A stretch of 64,000 nt of DNA from Hygrocybe punicea (taxonomy: Eukaryota > Basidiomycota > Agaricomycetes > Agaricales > Hygrophoraceae). Below, piece by piece: positions 1 to 11,634 of the stretch; the first letter of the stretch is position 1, and every line of letters begins with the position of its first letter. The stretch covers positions 1,364,001 to 1,428,000 of the forward strand of contig OY744470.1 of the NCBI GenBank assembly GCA_963556145.1, written 5' to 3'. The notes under the pieces were generated by a model. The model ran no database searches. It was not told where the DNA came from and saw only the letters and a program-made list of their open reading frames with translations. Position numbers and translations under genes: made by a program.

Positions 1-1088
1 TTGTGTGGTCGCCTGCACGCGTCAAATCTACTTATACACCGCTCGCTGGTGCCAATTCGTTCGACGAGATCGAAACCGAACTCAGCCAGGAACTCGGCTT
101 TCCGACGGGTTTTGATACCGCTCCGTTCGTGCGTGCAGCGTCGAAAGCGTTGTCCATGCCGATGACTATCCTATGGTCGCTCGAACGGCTCTTTGACGAT
201 GAATCGTGGACGCGAAGGGAAACCCTCACTATACATGTGCGTTACTTGTTTTGTCATTTTCTCCTCGCAGTCACTGAAGCGCTCCATTAGATTCTCGGAG
301 CCTCCGAGCCTGAAGTCATACACGGTCAAGTTTTTGAGGAGATCCTTCATCGGCTCCCCGCCGTCATGAACCTCGATGTATGTTTCGCCAACGTCCCCCC
401 CCGTCTTATTTGCTAACGTGGCTACCCAGCTTGTCTTGATAGGTCCTGGTCTATCGTCGTACCTCAATTCGCAGGAACGGGATAAGCCCATACCAATGGA
501 CACCTGCCCGTACGTTGTTTTGGTTCCGTGGAACTCGAAAGTTCGGGGCTGATCAGATTGTTTTGCTAGCAACTGTCATCAACGGAATCGCAAACGCACC
601 CACTACCTGCATGACGTGTAAATGCGTGTTCTCCGTTCTCATGGAGCCGTGCTGACCCTGGTGGTGTGTTCCAGCACGTACCACGATTACGTCTGCAAAC
701 TCGGCAGCAGCTTTGTGCAGCCAGACCTCGCCATCGCGTTCAACTCAGGCTCGTCGCAGGAAGACTGCGAGTCTTGGCAGCCAACGTTCGCTCTCCTCGC
801 CGAACGAAAGATCGCCACTGTCTTCACGGTACTTTGACCCGTTCTTTCCCTCCCTCTCCGATTCTACTCTAGAGTGCGGTGACTTGCTGATATAAATCTA
901 TGCATCAGGCATACAACCGCGAAGAAGCCGAGGCCGAGGCGAGGCTCCTTGAAAAGGCGGGAGGATGCCTCGTGCCTCAGCTCGGCCCACGAAGGAATCC
1001 TTGGGGTAGTATGATCGCACACGTTGAACCGAACAAGGTGGTAGGGTTCTACGCTGCCAATGGTTGGTTGGCGGGGGGCTTTAGGTGA
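1..1088 (+). CDS. MSS51 C-terminal-domain-like protein, 3' part
   Basis: The gene starts before the window. Exons read on + as: up to 236 (ending LTIH), 291 onward (ILGASEPEV...FEEILHRLP), a segment GPGLSSYLNSQERDKP after a probable short intron near 403-442, then STYHDYVCKLG...QPDLAIAFNSG...CESWQPTFALL ending at 828. After an intron at 829-908 the last exon begins AYNREEAEAEA and ends NPWGSM...FYAANGWLAGGFR, stop 1086-1088. The motifs PDLAIAFNSG, ESWQPT and the closing NP(W)..FY..N.W match my memory of the C-terminal domain shared by mitochondrial splicing suppressor MSS51 and basidiomycete MYND-finger proteins. The N-terminal zinc finger, if any, lies upstream. A stop (TGA) after NSKVRG near 550 may be intronic or a lesion; I could not settle the exon join between 550 and 660. 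The role in this organism is unknown. Confidence 0.6.
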
Positions 1089-1813
1089 CCGCGCCCGTGA
1101 ATCACGCGCGAATATTCGGTCTTGGACGCGCACGAAGCCTAGCGGCCAAATAGGCTGACCGTTTTGTATGCATGCATGTTACTCTGCACAATATGAAATT
1201 TGCAATCTCTCATCCAAATACAGTGGAACTAGACGACGACCTTTCTCTCTCTGCAGTACTTCTCGACCTCCTTTCTCAACGTATCTCGCTGTACATTCAC
1301 AATGTTGATGACGTCGTCGCTCCGAGTCTCCCTACAGACGGGAGAGTCAACATAAGGGATCCTGTTATTCTGACCGCAGACAGGCATCAATTGAGCAGCA
1401 GTTATGAAATTATAGAGGATAATCACCGCGTTTCGGGCCTGGGTAGAGGGCAGGTTGCGAGTTAATTTCAGTTTGAATAAATGAATGTAAAAACGGTTAC
1501 CACAAGTTAACCTGAATTTGGGTTAACCTAGCAGGATCGAGTTCGCCGGTTAGATCTCATATCATCAACATCATCACAGACTAGCTTTAGCATCGTCTAC
1601 CGGATTCTATCTACAAGGAAGTCATCTAGATCAACCTGTATTGGACTATGCGACACCACCTAGCTTGACATTATTCTACACTGTCTCTACGTACGATACG
1701 AGATAATCCCAGGCGACCTATTCCCACCTCAGCTTGACAGCCTTACCTAAGTCGTATCAACTGCCTGCCAGCGCCAGCGTGCACTTAGGTATTTTCTTTT
1801 GTTCTCTCCTACT
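1089..1813. other. Intergenic stretch, nothing recognised
   Basis: No recognisable domain is seen on either strand. A 97-codon open frame at 1172-1465 (+) has unremarkable composition and no motif, so I do not call it a gene. The stretch lies between the MSS51-C-like gene and the Plavaka transposase start and may hold the left end of that transposon, but I could not identify terminal repeats. Confidence 0.5.
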
Positions 1814-4800
1814 ATGTCTAAGGCGCTTGGCAAGAAAAGCAAGGTGCGATTTCGAGTCGTTGTTGCTGCTAGTGCAATATCCTGACACATGAATAGTACG
1901 ATTATCTGAAAGAAAAAGATTGGTGTAAGTGCCATGATTGCGTGAAAGACCACGGACCTCAAGGGCAAAAACTTCCATCATACACTCGGAAGCGACATCG
2001 CCAAAAGCAGGAGAATGAATCACTGTCAAATACCTTAAATCAACGAAAGCGGGGGAATCCTGGCCCATCCACCGTTCCATATAAAAAAACCAACAACTAT
2101 AAACGACAGAGACAGGCCAACCAAGAGTCGCAACCCAACATCGATCCCAGCGCTTCAGTGCAAGCTGATATTAACCACAACGTCCTCGAATTACAGGATG
2201 TCGTTCCTGATATTCCGTTACCTGCGAAATCAGCGTCTGGAGCTACACCTGTGCCCTCAGTTTACGGTGTGAAAATACAGTTTCATTTTGAATCAGATGT
2301 TGCTGACCCCAATAAAGTATTTCCACCAGTTGCCGCCAGTCAATACAACACTCAAGATATTTATGACAAATCGTTAGACACCATCAAGGTCGTCGAGGCT
2401 CAATTCAGAGCCTGTCGTGATGACTTTACATTTCCTACAAAGCTCGATTTCATCAGCCACGACGGAACCCACCTCTCTATTGACGTTCTGGCAGCACACA
2501 ACATGTATCCCGAGACGCTAACAGATTTTGAGCCGGACCTAGAAAATCACCAATTAACATATACCGATGTGAACACACCGCTGCACAAGTATTCAGAAAC
2601 CCTTAGCCGACTCCTGGTGACGCTCGACGCAGTGGAGACAGCTGGGGTGGAGAAAATCCGAGATTTGAGGCGCCACGTCATCAAACAAATAGATCAGGAG
2701 GCAAGAGATCTTGACAGGCGTGTGGTTTCTGTTTTGCAGAGCCATGTCACCGGCACTCTTCAAGGCAATTCTTCATTAAATTGGGAAGGGGTACGTCTTC
2801 AGTACATGTACTCGGGCTCTATTACAATCCTGCCACTGTTTGTGATCATACACAGCTTGCCGAAATGGACAACTACAACGACGACGACTTATATTTTGAT
2901 CCGGCGGAACCAGACTCCGATCTCGTTAATGGCACCACAGCGGCTCCAGAAGAGAGAACGTCCAATTCAGTTCAACCCAATTCAACTGAAGACGTGTCTC
3001 TGCAGCTTGGAGATCAAACCACCACCGGGCCTATACCTTCAAGTCCTGACTCGGAAATGCTGTTTGCTCCCCCAGCACCGGCTGAAGTCTTACAGAAATC
3101 CGCAACACACTGGTTCTGGCGGATCATTCTCGTTCTCACAGCCTGGTTAAACCTACACTATCACTTACCCCACCGTGCTTGTGTACTCTTGCTAAAGGTT
3201 CTTAGGGTAATATTTCTAGGGTTGGGACACCTAAACGATGATGACGACGTCCCAGTAACGCTCACCACAACATTTCGACACCTGAACCTCAACGACGAAT
3301 TCCAAATCTACCCGACATGCCCAAAATGCCACTGGATATATCCCACAGACTCGCCAGCATCGTTGAAGTGTTCAGAATGTGACATCCCATTATTCAAATT
3401 TTGGGATGCCGGCACAGGTAGTTCTTCTCGGAAGACTTCAACCCCAATTCTCCAATGTCCTCAGCGTCCTATTTCTGACCAACTCCCTCGGATACTCAAT
3501 CGAGTAGGGATTGAAGAAGCCTGTGACATATGGCGGCTACAAAATCCAAACCCTGGGGTCAAAACCACAGTGATGGATGGCAAAATCTGGCAGACTCTCG
3601 CTGGTCCCGATGGAAAACTATTTTTTGATAATAGCCCTGATCGAGAGGACTGTGATGAACTTCGGATTGGCGTCACACTTGGCTTTGATGGGTATCGTCA
3701 TCTGTCTCTATTTCAAAAATGTCTTCACATTATACTGTTCAGCTTCGGGTACAAGAAAAACCAGGCGGGCTCCGGTGGGTCATACTCCACAGGAGTTTTA
3801 TCGAATTGCATTGCAAACCTTCCGAACCATCTAAGGTACGTTCATGCAATCTTATAGAAAATTCAAATGATGGACATATATTCACGGATAGATACCGACC
3901 GCGAAATCTGCTATTGTGTGGGATGACACCTGGCCCACTTGAATTTAGTGCCGATGAACTGCAGTATTTGATAAAGAGTTACGTAGATGATCTCCTCCGA
4001 CTATATGACCACGGTATTGTTGTCCAAACACCGCAGTTTCTGCAAGGTTGGCGAGTACGTGTCGTTCTCATTGCCATGTGCTGCGACCATCCAGCGATGT
4101 GTCGAGTCTGCGGGTTTGGAGACCATCGGAAAGAAGAAGGATTTTGCTCCCGTTGCAAGATCTCACACAAGGAGTTAAAAACAGAGGCTGCCATGCGTAA
4201 CGGCAAGCTTCATATTTGATTGTTAAGTCTCGATGCTGACGAAGTTTATAGGTTTTGAAGCTCAAAGCGGTGCTGAGCATAAGCGCAAAGCACTAATATA
4301 TGCAACGCTCGACGACGATAAAGCTCGTCAGGCATTTTTTACAGAACATTCAGCAAGGTATTTTGAACTTGCAAGGCTGGAATACTTCGATCCGGTTCGC
4401 ATGACCGTGATTGACCCAATGCACAACATTCTACTTGGTAAGGGAAAATAAAGGTAATAGCGTGCTGTAACTAACAACTACTGAGTCCAGGTGTCATGAA
4501 AACCCAATGGTACGATGCCTGGATTCAAACCAATGCGCTTCGGCAACGAACATCAACATTGAAAGTCCCAAGGGAATTAGACGAGATACATACATACCTT
4601 GACCTTGTGAGTTCAATTCCGCGTCGAACTGAATGTTAACCATCACAAGCTCCATAGTTTGAGATGCCAGCGTGGGTGGCTCGACTTCCAACTCAAGTGG
4701 GATATCCGGCTGGAGGGTCTCTAAAGGCAGACGAATGGAAAGGACTTGCCATGGTCTATTGCCCAATCATCGTGCATTTGATTTCCCTCGTTTAAAGCTG

Positions 4801-6244
4801 CGAGGCACTGATCAGTTAGCTAGATCCCGTTGATATGGGATATGTGGCTACCGAATGCAGAATTGGATCTCAAGAAGCAGATGGAGAAATGGGAACTAGA
4901 CGATGCAAAACGCCTCCGACGAATAGCTTCTGGAAAAGCAAAGAAGACAGATGGGACACCCAATGAAAAACCAAACCCGCGCATGTTGCCTGGCGACGAA
5001 GATAACTTCCTTAAGCTTGCAACCGCACTGAAGATTATCATGGCACGATCAGTCAAAGACTCCGACATCCCTCGAGCAAGGGGTCTCCTTTACGATTATC
5101 TTGCTGGTTTTCTTGCAGTGCGTCTGTCTTCTTTAACTCGGAGTATCCTCATATTAGTATTCAGTTACACCCTGGCAACGTCAAGCCAAGCCACCATTGG
5201 CTTGTGCATATATTCGACCAGCTCGATGACTACGGTCCAGTGTACAACTTTTGGACGTACCTATTTGAACGGCTCAACAAAGTTCTCAAGAGTTACGCAA
5301 CAAATGGTCACACTGGCGAAGTAGAAACAACTTTCTTTCGGGCATTTTCAAGGGATGTGGCACTTAGGGATCTTGTGAGTACCCAAGTTGGTGCATCCTG
5401 TTGTGTGTTCCAAAAACTGACCTTAACAGCTCATGCATCTCCACTCCTGTCAGGATCCTGGGGATGAGGCCCAGTATCTTTGTGACTCGGTTCAACTCAT
5501 GCTAGATACTGACGGTGATGTCCGCGGGACTGTTGCTTCTATAGCTCGCGAAATCGACGATTTTGCTGTGGATGGTACATTTGTTCCTCTCCTACTTCAT
5601 GTGTTTGGTGCTGAATGACAACGAGTAACGAAACGGTTCTCTCTTGGCCCATATGCAATGGACACACTCACGAGAGAGCAACAACAACACTTGCTCGAAT
5701 TCTATCACAACGCCTATCCCGACATTGAGATTCACAGCCGTGCCGATAATAATTCCAACTTTCTTTTCAGCCGCGCAAAATTCCACCGGTCTCTTGTCCT
5801 TGATGGACGACGAATTATCCCCTCAACAGCACTCTCACGAACTTCTAGTTCTGTTGTACAGGTCGACCTTAACAACACTCGTTACGTTGGTCAAATTTTC
5901 CACACATTCACGCACAAACAACCCAAAGTTGACCACGAAGTCACCGTTCTTGATGTCCGCTGGTTCCGGCGTCTACAGGGTCACAACACAGAACATTGGG
6001 ATCCTTAGTATGTCGTCCTTAAGTACTATTTCTGTACTATTTATGGGCCTGATCTTTTTCTAGCCCTGAACTTGAAGTTTATTTCTGGCAACACGAGAAA
6101 TTCCTCAACCCTCGAGAAGAAGGTCCACTGGCCATCATTCCAATCTCTTTGATCTTGTCCCAAGCGTGCCGCGTCACAATTCCAAGGAAGGGCGGAGGAA
6201 CACAGATGTTGTGGGCAACAATTGGACTGACCCGAGTGCATTGA
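1814..6244 (+). pseudogene. Plavaka-type (CACTA-related) transposase, one in-frame stop
   Basis: Exon 1 (MSKALGKKSK, 1814-1843) joins at 1897 to an exon beginning YDYLKEKDWCKCHDCVKDHG. This carries the CxxC...T..H N-terminal motif of fungal Plavaka transposases. Further introns read at 2791-2855, 3692-3742, 3836-3891 and 4197-4251, with more downstream. Family signatures in order: CPKCHWIYP...CSECDIPL zinc knuckle, RIGVTLGFDGFGYKK, YSTGVLSNCIANLP, RPRNLLLCGMTPGP, VDDLLRLYDHGI, CCDHPAMCRVCGFGDH, IDPMHNILLG, YPAGGSLKADEWK, VKPSHHWLVHIFDQ, DYGPVYNFWTYLFERLNKVLKS, and a C-terminal part with VDGRRIIP and FWQHEKFLNP. The last intron is 6008-6063. TGA at 5616-5618 breaks an otherwise continuous frame (FGAE stop QRVTKRF), so this copy looks inactive. 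It would act on element ends as a DDE-type transposase. Terminal repeats were not found. Confidence 0.88.
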
Positions 6245-6677
6245 ATGCTTGACACCGGCTTCTTGTATTAATGTTGATATTGACTCACTTCTCCAGGATG
6301 TCATCGTTATCTAACTTCAATCTGTTTCATTCTAATTAATGTCACAATTACAACGGTTTATCCATTATGAAGCATTGCAGGTATTGAGGACAAAATGTGT
6401 GCAAGACAAGGTATTCGGAGACCCAAAGACTTGGAGAGAATGACTGAAGAACTCTAGGTGCGTGAGTGAAACCACTAGCAACGTTTAAAAACAGGAAAGC
6501 GAGCGAAGGCAAAGACTGGAGGGCAACTTGAAGAATCACGAGAGATGCTGATAAGTGAGACCGAGAGCGGGTGAGACAACAACCAAGCACAAGAACTGGG
6601 AACTGAGTGTGACGACGACATCCTAGCCTGAGATAGCGTCGATTTCTGTGAAAACATGAAGGAGGTATGTCCTGCTC

Positions 6678-8323
6678 TTAGTTGTCGCTGTCGGGATCCT
6701 CTGCGCCAGCTTCAGCATTGCCCCATCCCCTAGGATCTTCGGACAGAGTGAATATCCCTTCGTCATTGCGTCCAGCAAGGTATACTCGGTACCACTCGGG
6801 GTTGAGCATGATGGGGTAGATGGAGGGGAATGGTGTACCGTCACTCATACATCCTAGATCGACATGCCTTGTGAGTGCTCGTCTTTTGCCTTTCCCTTTT
6901 TTCTTGCGACGATCTTCGAGTCTAATCTTGTCTAGTTGCTCGTAGATAGTCGTGATCTGTGAACCATCAGATTCCGATTATGTATTCAATATCAAATCTG
7001 GTGAGTGAACATACCGATTGCGCTCGCCAGGCAGGCCTGATGACTTCCCAGATGACTTCATCCTCCAAGCGCTCAACATCAACTCCAGTCTCTGTGGCAA
7101 TCCGCTCGCGGTGCGCCAGCTTTTTTTCTTCATCATCGGTATCCAACTCACTTACTTCTGAGGACATCCAATCAGATTCGTCCAGAAAGGCGCTCGGGTC
7201 TTTCTTGAAGCGTTCTCGATATTCCTTGATGGCCTTGAAGCGGTCCTCTTTGCGCTGTGTCTGGGTGAGTAGTACAGTTCCATAAGACCGCATTGAAAGC
7301 TCACATGTTTTTTCCTCTGACCTCTTTTATTTTTGGTATTTGAGATCTCCTTCTTTCGCGCCTTTGCCTCGTCTTCCGAATGTTGTACTGTGGTTTTCCA
7401 CAGACGAAACTTGACCTTGGCGAATTGCAGGACGTCCTCATAGGTAAACTTGGCCGTCTTGTAGCTCAACTCGCATGTTTCATCGTTCTACAGACGAATC
7501 TGTGAGTAATATACACATTAGTGATTATTTGCTCACAGTCTGTTCCTTGTAGACGAGCCGTGTGCAGTGCTCAAGTATCTTGAGGTTATTAGAGGAGTCA
7601 ACGCGCTCGTTGAACTGAAAGTGGTGTTGATGCTCTGCCCGGGAGCCGCCGTCATCGCCGTCACGACTACGAGTTGCCGGTGGGTTCTCCGCATCAGACT
7701 GGTCATTTTCTGCCTCCGGAGTCTGCAAAGGTAAGTAGGTTTTGATATCACCGGCTAGCTGAACAAGTTCTTTGGCGACGAAACACTAACATTGTTTTCA
7801 GTTACTTTATTAATGATACTTCGAATGCCATAACGCAAACAGTCACCTGAAGTTCTCCGCGAATAGTCTTCTCAGCAACATTGAGACGATCCAACTCAAC
7901 TGAGATGATCCGTTTCGGTGCTTTGGATCTCTGTTTCTTCCTTCGTTGCCTATGGCTGGCCTCGCGGTCGCTGTCGTCATCAGCGTCACCATCTTCATTG
8001 TCCGACCTGTCCACCGCGCGCTTCTGGGAGGAATTCTCTATGGTGTCCACACGGCTACTTATCTGATCAAGTCTAGCAGCAAACTCCAGGTTGGGTTGGA
8101 TATTCGGTACCAGGGCAGCGATGGGAGTGGTATCCACTGTGAGGGAACGGGGAACAGAACCTAGATGCGCGAAAATGGCGGCAATAACGTCCGGAGAGAT
8201 TTGAGGGAGCGCCTGGCCCGGGGGAGGGTAATTCAGGGTCTGCAGATGGTGTTGGGCAACAGGAATAGCGCCCGGAGTGCCAAGAGGACCACCAAGGGGA
8301 GGGTAGGCGATGTTTCGAGGCAT
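6678..8323 (-). CDS. Uncharacterised five-exon protein, about 456 aa
   Basis: ATG at 8323 (MPRNIAYPPLGGPLG). Exons on the minus strand: 8323-7847, 7722-7537, 7487-7305, 7260-7015, 6956-6678. All four introns are GT...AG and phase 0, and the stop is TAA at 6680-6678. The N-terminal third is rich in Pro and Gly, followed by an acidic/basic region (DNEDGDADDDSDREAS, then RQRRKKQRSKAPKR) that looks nuclear. The middle part is helical and charged (KTAKFTYEDVLQFAKVKFRLW; KEDRFKAIKEYRERFKKD). The C-terminal part (YEQLDKIRLEDRRKKKG...PFPSIYPIMLNPEWYRVYL) resembles small proteins found in many copies in mushrooms. I know no function. It faces the Plavaka transposase 3' end to end, about 430 bp away, so it could be an accessory ORF of that element or an unrelated gene. 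The reading frame is intact. Confidence 0.65.
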
Positions 8324-8699
8324 ACTATGTGCAGTAGGAAGGGAAGCGGTGTGGGAGAGCCAGTGCAGATAGGTGGGCTCTTATATATATCGTAGACCAA
8401 ACTATATGCGGTGATAATAGCTCGATACACAAAGAAAGGATCCCACGATGTTTATCGAGCTTAATTACATTGAATAGTATCTGCTGACCAGCTGTAATGA
8501 CCTCAAGTAACCAGAAGCGTATGAGATGTATCTAGGCTTACTGACAGAATCTATATTCATGTGCGGCAATACAGGATATATCATGTGTGGTTTAGATTTA
8601 TCTCCACAGGTTGAATGCGGCTCACTTAGGATACATTCAGAAGGCGTATTGAGTCTTGGCAAGGTTTGGCACACCATACTATTGCATACGTCACTGCAT

Positions 8700-9139
8700 G
8701 TGTCTACATGACCTAGATATCTGCGTCGCTACATAACAGCAAACAAGTGTATTTTGACCTCAACAGAGCCCTTCTACCCGGGCCTGGAATGCAGTGAATG
8801 CTCCTTGAGGACGTTCTGAATTCATATACTTGAGGCTACGGTGTGTAGAAGCTAGATAGATACAAGACTATTTCAGTGCGAGAGTCAAACACAGCTGTAT
8901 ATTACCATTACCTAGATAGATACAATACTATCTATGTAAAGTCAGTGAAAGGTACAAATGTAAATGAACAATTGACAGACCTCAGTGCAAGAGTCAAACG
9001 CAGCTGATGTCTCTACTCTACGGGGTAGAAACCATATACTACGTAGACAAAGAAAAAGGAAGAAAGGGAAATCTTATCTAATCGTTATCTAATGTCCTCT
9101 TCGAGTCGGGCTGGCATGTGCGTTTGCCCCGGTTCAACA
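8700..9139 (-). repeat. Probable Copia 3' LTR, left end unresolved
   Basis: On the minus strand, the Copia pol stop is followed at once by a purine tract (GAGGGGGAG, + 9140-9148) and then TGTTGAACCGGGG starting at 9139. This is the usual order pol end, polypurine tract, LTR beginning TG. The LTR body contains two diverged copies of a segment with GTTTGACTCT and GCACTGA (around 8880-8900 and 8980-9000), and the motif TATCTATCTAG also occurs twice. I could not find the CA end or a target-site duplication, so the left boundary given is approximate. Confidence 0.45.
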
Positions 9140-9146
9140 CTCCCCC

Positions 9147-9255
9147 TCAAACCATGCGTGGGCTGAGTTCGGAGGCAAAGTGTTTTGCTTTGGCAGATGG
9201 AAGGGCCTTTGTCAATGTATCTGCTACCATGTCGTTGGTCAGGCAGTATACAAAC
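9147..9255 (-). pseudogene. Copia (Ty1-type) pol remnant, RNase H C-terminus
   Basis: The minus strand reads VYCLTNDMVADTLTKALPS followed by AKAKHFASELSPRMV and a stop (9149-9147). The string DMVADTLTKALP...KHFA.EL is the usual C-terminal end of Copia-type Pol, just after RNase H. Only about 35 codons are present. To the right the reading runs into unrelated sequence and the minisatellite. This is the 3' stub of a Copia retrotransposon whose gag, integrase and reverse transcriptase are absent. Confidence 0.7.
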
Positions 9256-9459
9256 CATCCTCAATTCCGAGTCCTAAATGTATATTTAGGTCTCAGTCTT
9301 AATGTGGACCGAGCTCCCCAAGAATTTTAGCCAGCCATCTATTCTTGCGGCAAATGCCGCTATTTGTTTGGCTTTGTTCCGAGTCCCGAATGTCTCTAAG
9401 TTATCTGTTTATGTCTCTAAGTTAACTGTTTACCCTTCGCCGCCGTCTGTCCTGGCCCT

Positions 9460-10350
9460 TTTTCGACCACACCCAGCGAATCTACACCCCCTGCACCTCG
9501 TTCACGTTGAAAACAAGCGACCGGGGGACTCAAGACCGCGCGATCCGGCTGTCTGCCAACCAGCAACACCCCCGTTTTCATCCACCAGAACACCCCATCC
9601 CAACCTGTTTTCGACCACCCCCGGCCAGTCTACATCCCCCACGCTCCATTTCCATTGAAAACGAGTGACCAGGGGGTCTCAAGATCTCGCGTTCCAGCTG
9701 TCTGCGCATCCACCACCACCCCCCCTTTTTCAACACCCCCCTTTTGCAACCACCAGGACGCCCCTTCCCGCCCCGTTTTCGACCACCCCCGGCCAGTCTA
9801 CACCCCCCGCACCTCGTTCGCGTCAAAAATGAGGGGCCGGGGGGTCTCAAGACCACGCGTTCCGGCTGTCTGCGCAGCTGCCCAACCAGCACCACTCCCC
9901 TCTTTTCATCCACCAGGTCACTCCGTCCCGGCCCGTTTTTGACCACCCCCAGCCAGTCTACACCCCCCGCGCTTCGTTTCCATTGAAAATGAGCGACTGG
10001 GGGGTCTCAGGCCCTCACCTTCTGGCTGTCTGCGCAACCACCACCACCGCCCTTTTTCAACCACCACAATACCCCTTCCCGGCCCGTTTTCAACCACCCC
10101 CAGCCAGTCTATATCCCCCGGGCCTCGTTCGGGTTGGAAACGATGGGTCGGGAGGTCTCAGGCCCTCGCGTTCCGGCTATCTGCACCCCCCCCTTTTCAA
10201 CCACCACAATCCCTTCCTGGGCTGTTTTTGACCACCCCCGGCCAGTCTATACCCCCCGGACGTCGTTCGTGTTGAAAACGAGCAACCGGGTGGTCTCAAG
10301 ATCATGCATTTCGGCTGTCTGCGCAACCACCTCACAGTCCACATCCGCCT
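9460..10350. repeat. Degenerate minisatellite, about 150-bp unit, six copies
   Basis: The phrase TTTTCGACCACCCCCGGCC, followed by AGTCTACAYCCCCC and a CTCGTTCG...TTGAAAA block, recurs near 9461, 9609, 9772, 9933, 10085 and 10220. Each unit then carries GGGGTCTCAAGACC..CGCGTTCCGGCTGTCTGCGC and a Pro-like CCACCA tract. Copies are about 145-160 bp apart and clearly diverged. Long open frames across it (on both strands) arise from the biased composition and should not be taken as genes. Confidence 0.8.
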
Positions 10351-10686
10351 CTGCCATGTTACCAAGACTTGGACAATCGCGATCTCAGAGTTCCGAGCCC
10401 ACTGTCTCCAATCCCGAGCATTGCTTTTTCATTGTCTTCTGTGCTACATATGTTGTTAATACGATAACGAGACCCCTCGCATGTTTGCAAGGGTCACCAT
10501 CACCTGAATGAGTTCCGAAGAAACTTGTATTAACATTACCATCAGAAATACTGTGAATAATGGGGATATTGATATTATATTGCGTGTGTGTGTGTGATAT
10601 GACATTCGATTCGACAGATATTCATGACGTTTCAAGCCGGTCAAAAATTTTCCTGCCCCCGTCTATTTCAACAACCTTCACGCATA

Positions 10687-11634
10687 TCATTCTTCAGTGT
10701 CCATGTTTTCATGGTTGGGCCTTTTCGCCTCCTGGATTGTGTTACTGTAACCGACTTTTCGCTTCAGTATCAGCTTTCCTTGCTCATTCGGGATTGTCAT
10801 TCGTTTCCTCAACGCGTCCTATTCCTGATTTTAATATATATTTTAACTATACATGGTTTCGTACCTGGGTGAATGTGCTGTCGATCAATGCGATCGAACG
10901 AAGGACTGTTAACAACTTGAAATTCTGTTCCTTGAGCGGCACGCAGACAAACGAGATCTGGACTTCGACAATATCGCCGATGCGAAAAATCTGAGGTTTG
11001 GCATCTTCGAAGCTGCTTGAGAAGATTGTCAGTCCGTGTTGCATTTGCTGTATGAAATTACCTTCTGTCCCCTTTTTCGTTGACATGGCATATGTAATAG
11101 AGGACTTTATTTTCTTCGCTGTGCACATAACCGGACTTGGCCATATCTTCCAGAATGCCATGGGGATCAACCACCTTGCCGAATGGAATGTGTTCAATCC
11201 CTGGTGCATCTCTTTTTGGTGTGAGATATCGGTTCGAAATATCGAGGGCCTGATGTCCTGCGTGGGTCGCCGCAGTCCAACTGTTCAGCTTTCCGTCGGG
11301 AAACTGGCGGTGGAATAGGGCGTAAATTTCTTGCACCGCCGTCACAGCTTCATTGAAGGTACTTGTCCCTGCACCCGTGATAGAAATGCCTTGCCTGACA
11401 AACTTGTAGCGAGCCGGATTTACACTTCCACAATGGTCAATATCATTGTTTCTGCTGGGGTAACCACTCACAGTGGCTTTTCCATTAAAGGCGGTAGAGC
11501 AATGCCACAAACAATTCCCTGTACGGTGTATATTTTCTCTTCCATTGATCTACCGTTTTGTTCATGGCCTTCTCCGGTCGGCACATTGATCAGTCGCCAA
11601 GTGGGAGGCTGTGCCATACCGACAATATCTATTC
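10687..11634 (-). CDS. Module copy A, minus gene (uncharacterised; FRIGDIVEVQ family)
   Basis: Exons on the minus strand: 11634-11472 (GIDIVGMAQPPTWRL...PPLMEKPL), 47-bp intron, 11424 onward (VNPARYKFVRQGISITGAG...HIPFGKVVDPHGILEDM...KVLYYICHVNEKGD), a further exon beginning SSFEDAKPQIFRIGDIVEVQ and ending LRSIALIDSTFTQ, and a last exon RKVGYSNTIQEAKRPN... with stop TGA 10689-10687. The first two introns are phase 2, the last phase 0. More 5' exons are likely (a frame with EGASMTELQSRQ lies just upstream), so the true start is unresolved. Copy B (37937-41340, same strand) aligns along the whole length. I recognise the FRIGDIVEVQ.SF..VP string from abundant Agaricomycete proteins of unknown function. 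It is divergently arranged with the gene at 12703. Confidence 0.6.

Noticed and set aside
1172..1465. 97-codon gene
   Set aside because: No motif, no splice context and ordinary composition; a competing frame exists on the other strand.
9302..10511. Proline-rich protein genes on both strands
   Set aside because: The open frames exist on several strands at once and follow the 150-bp minisatellite; they are compositional.
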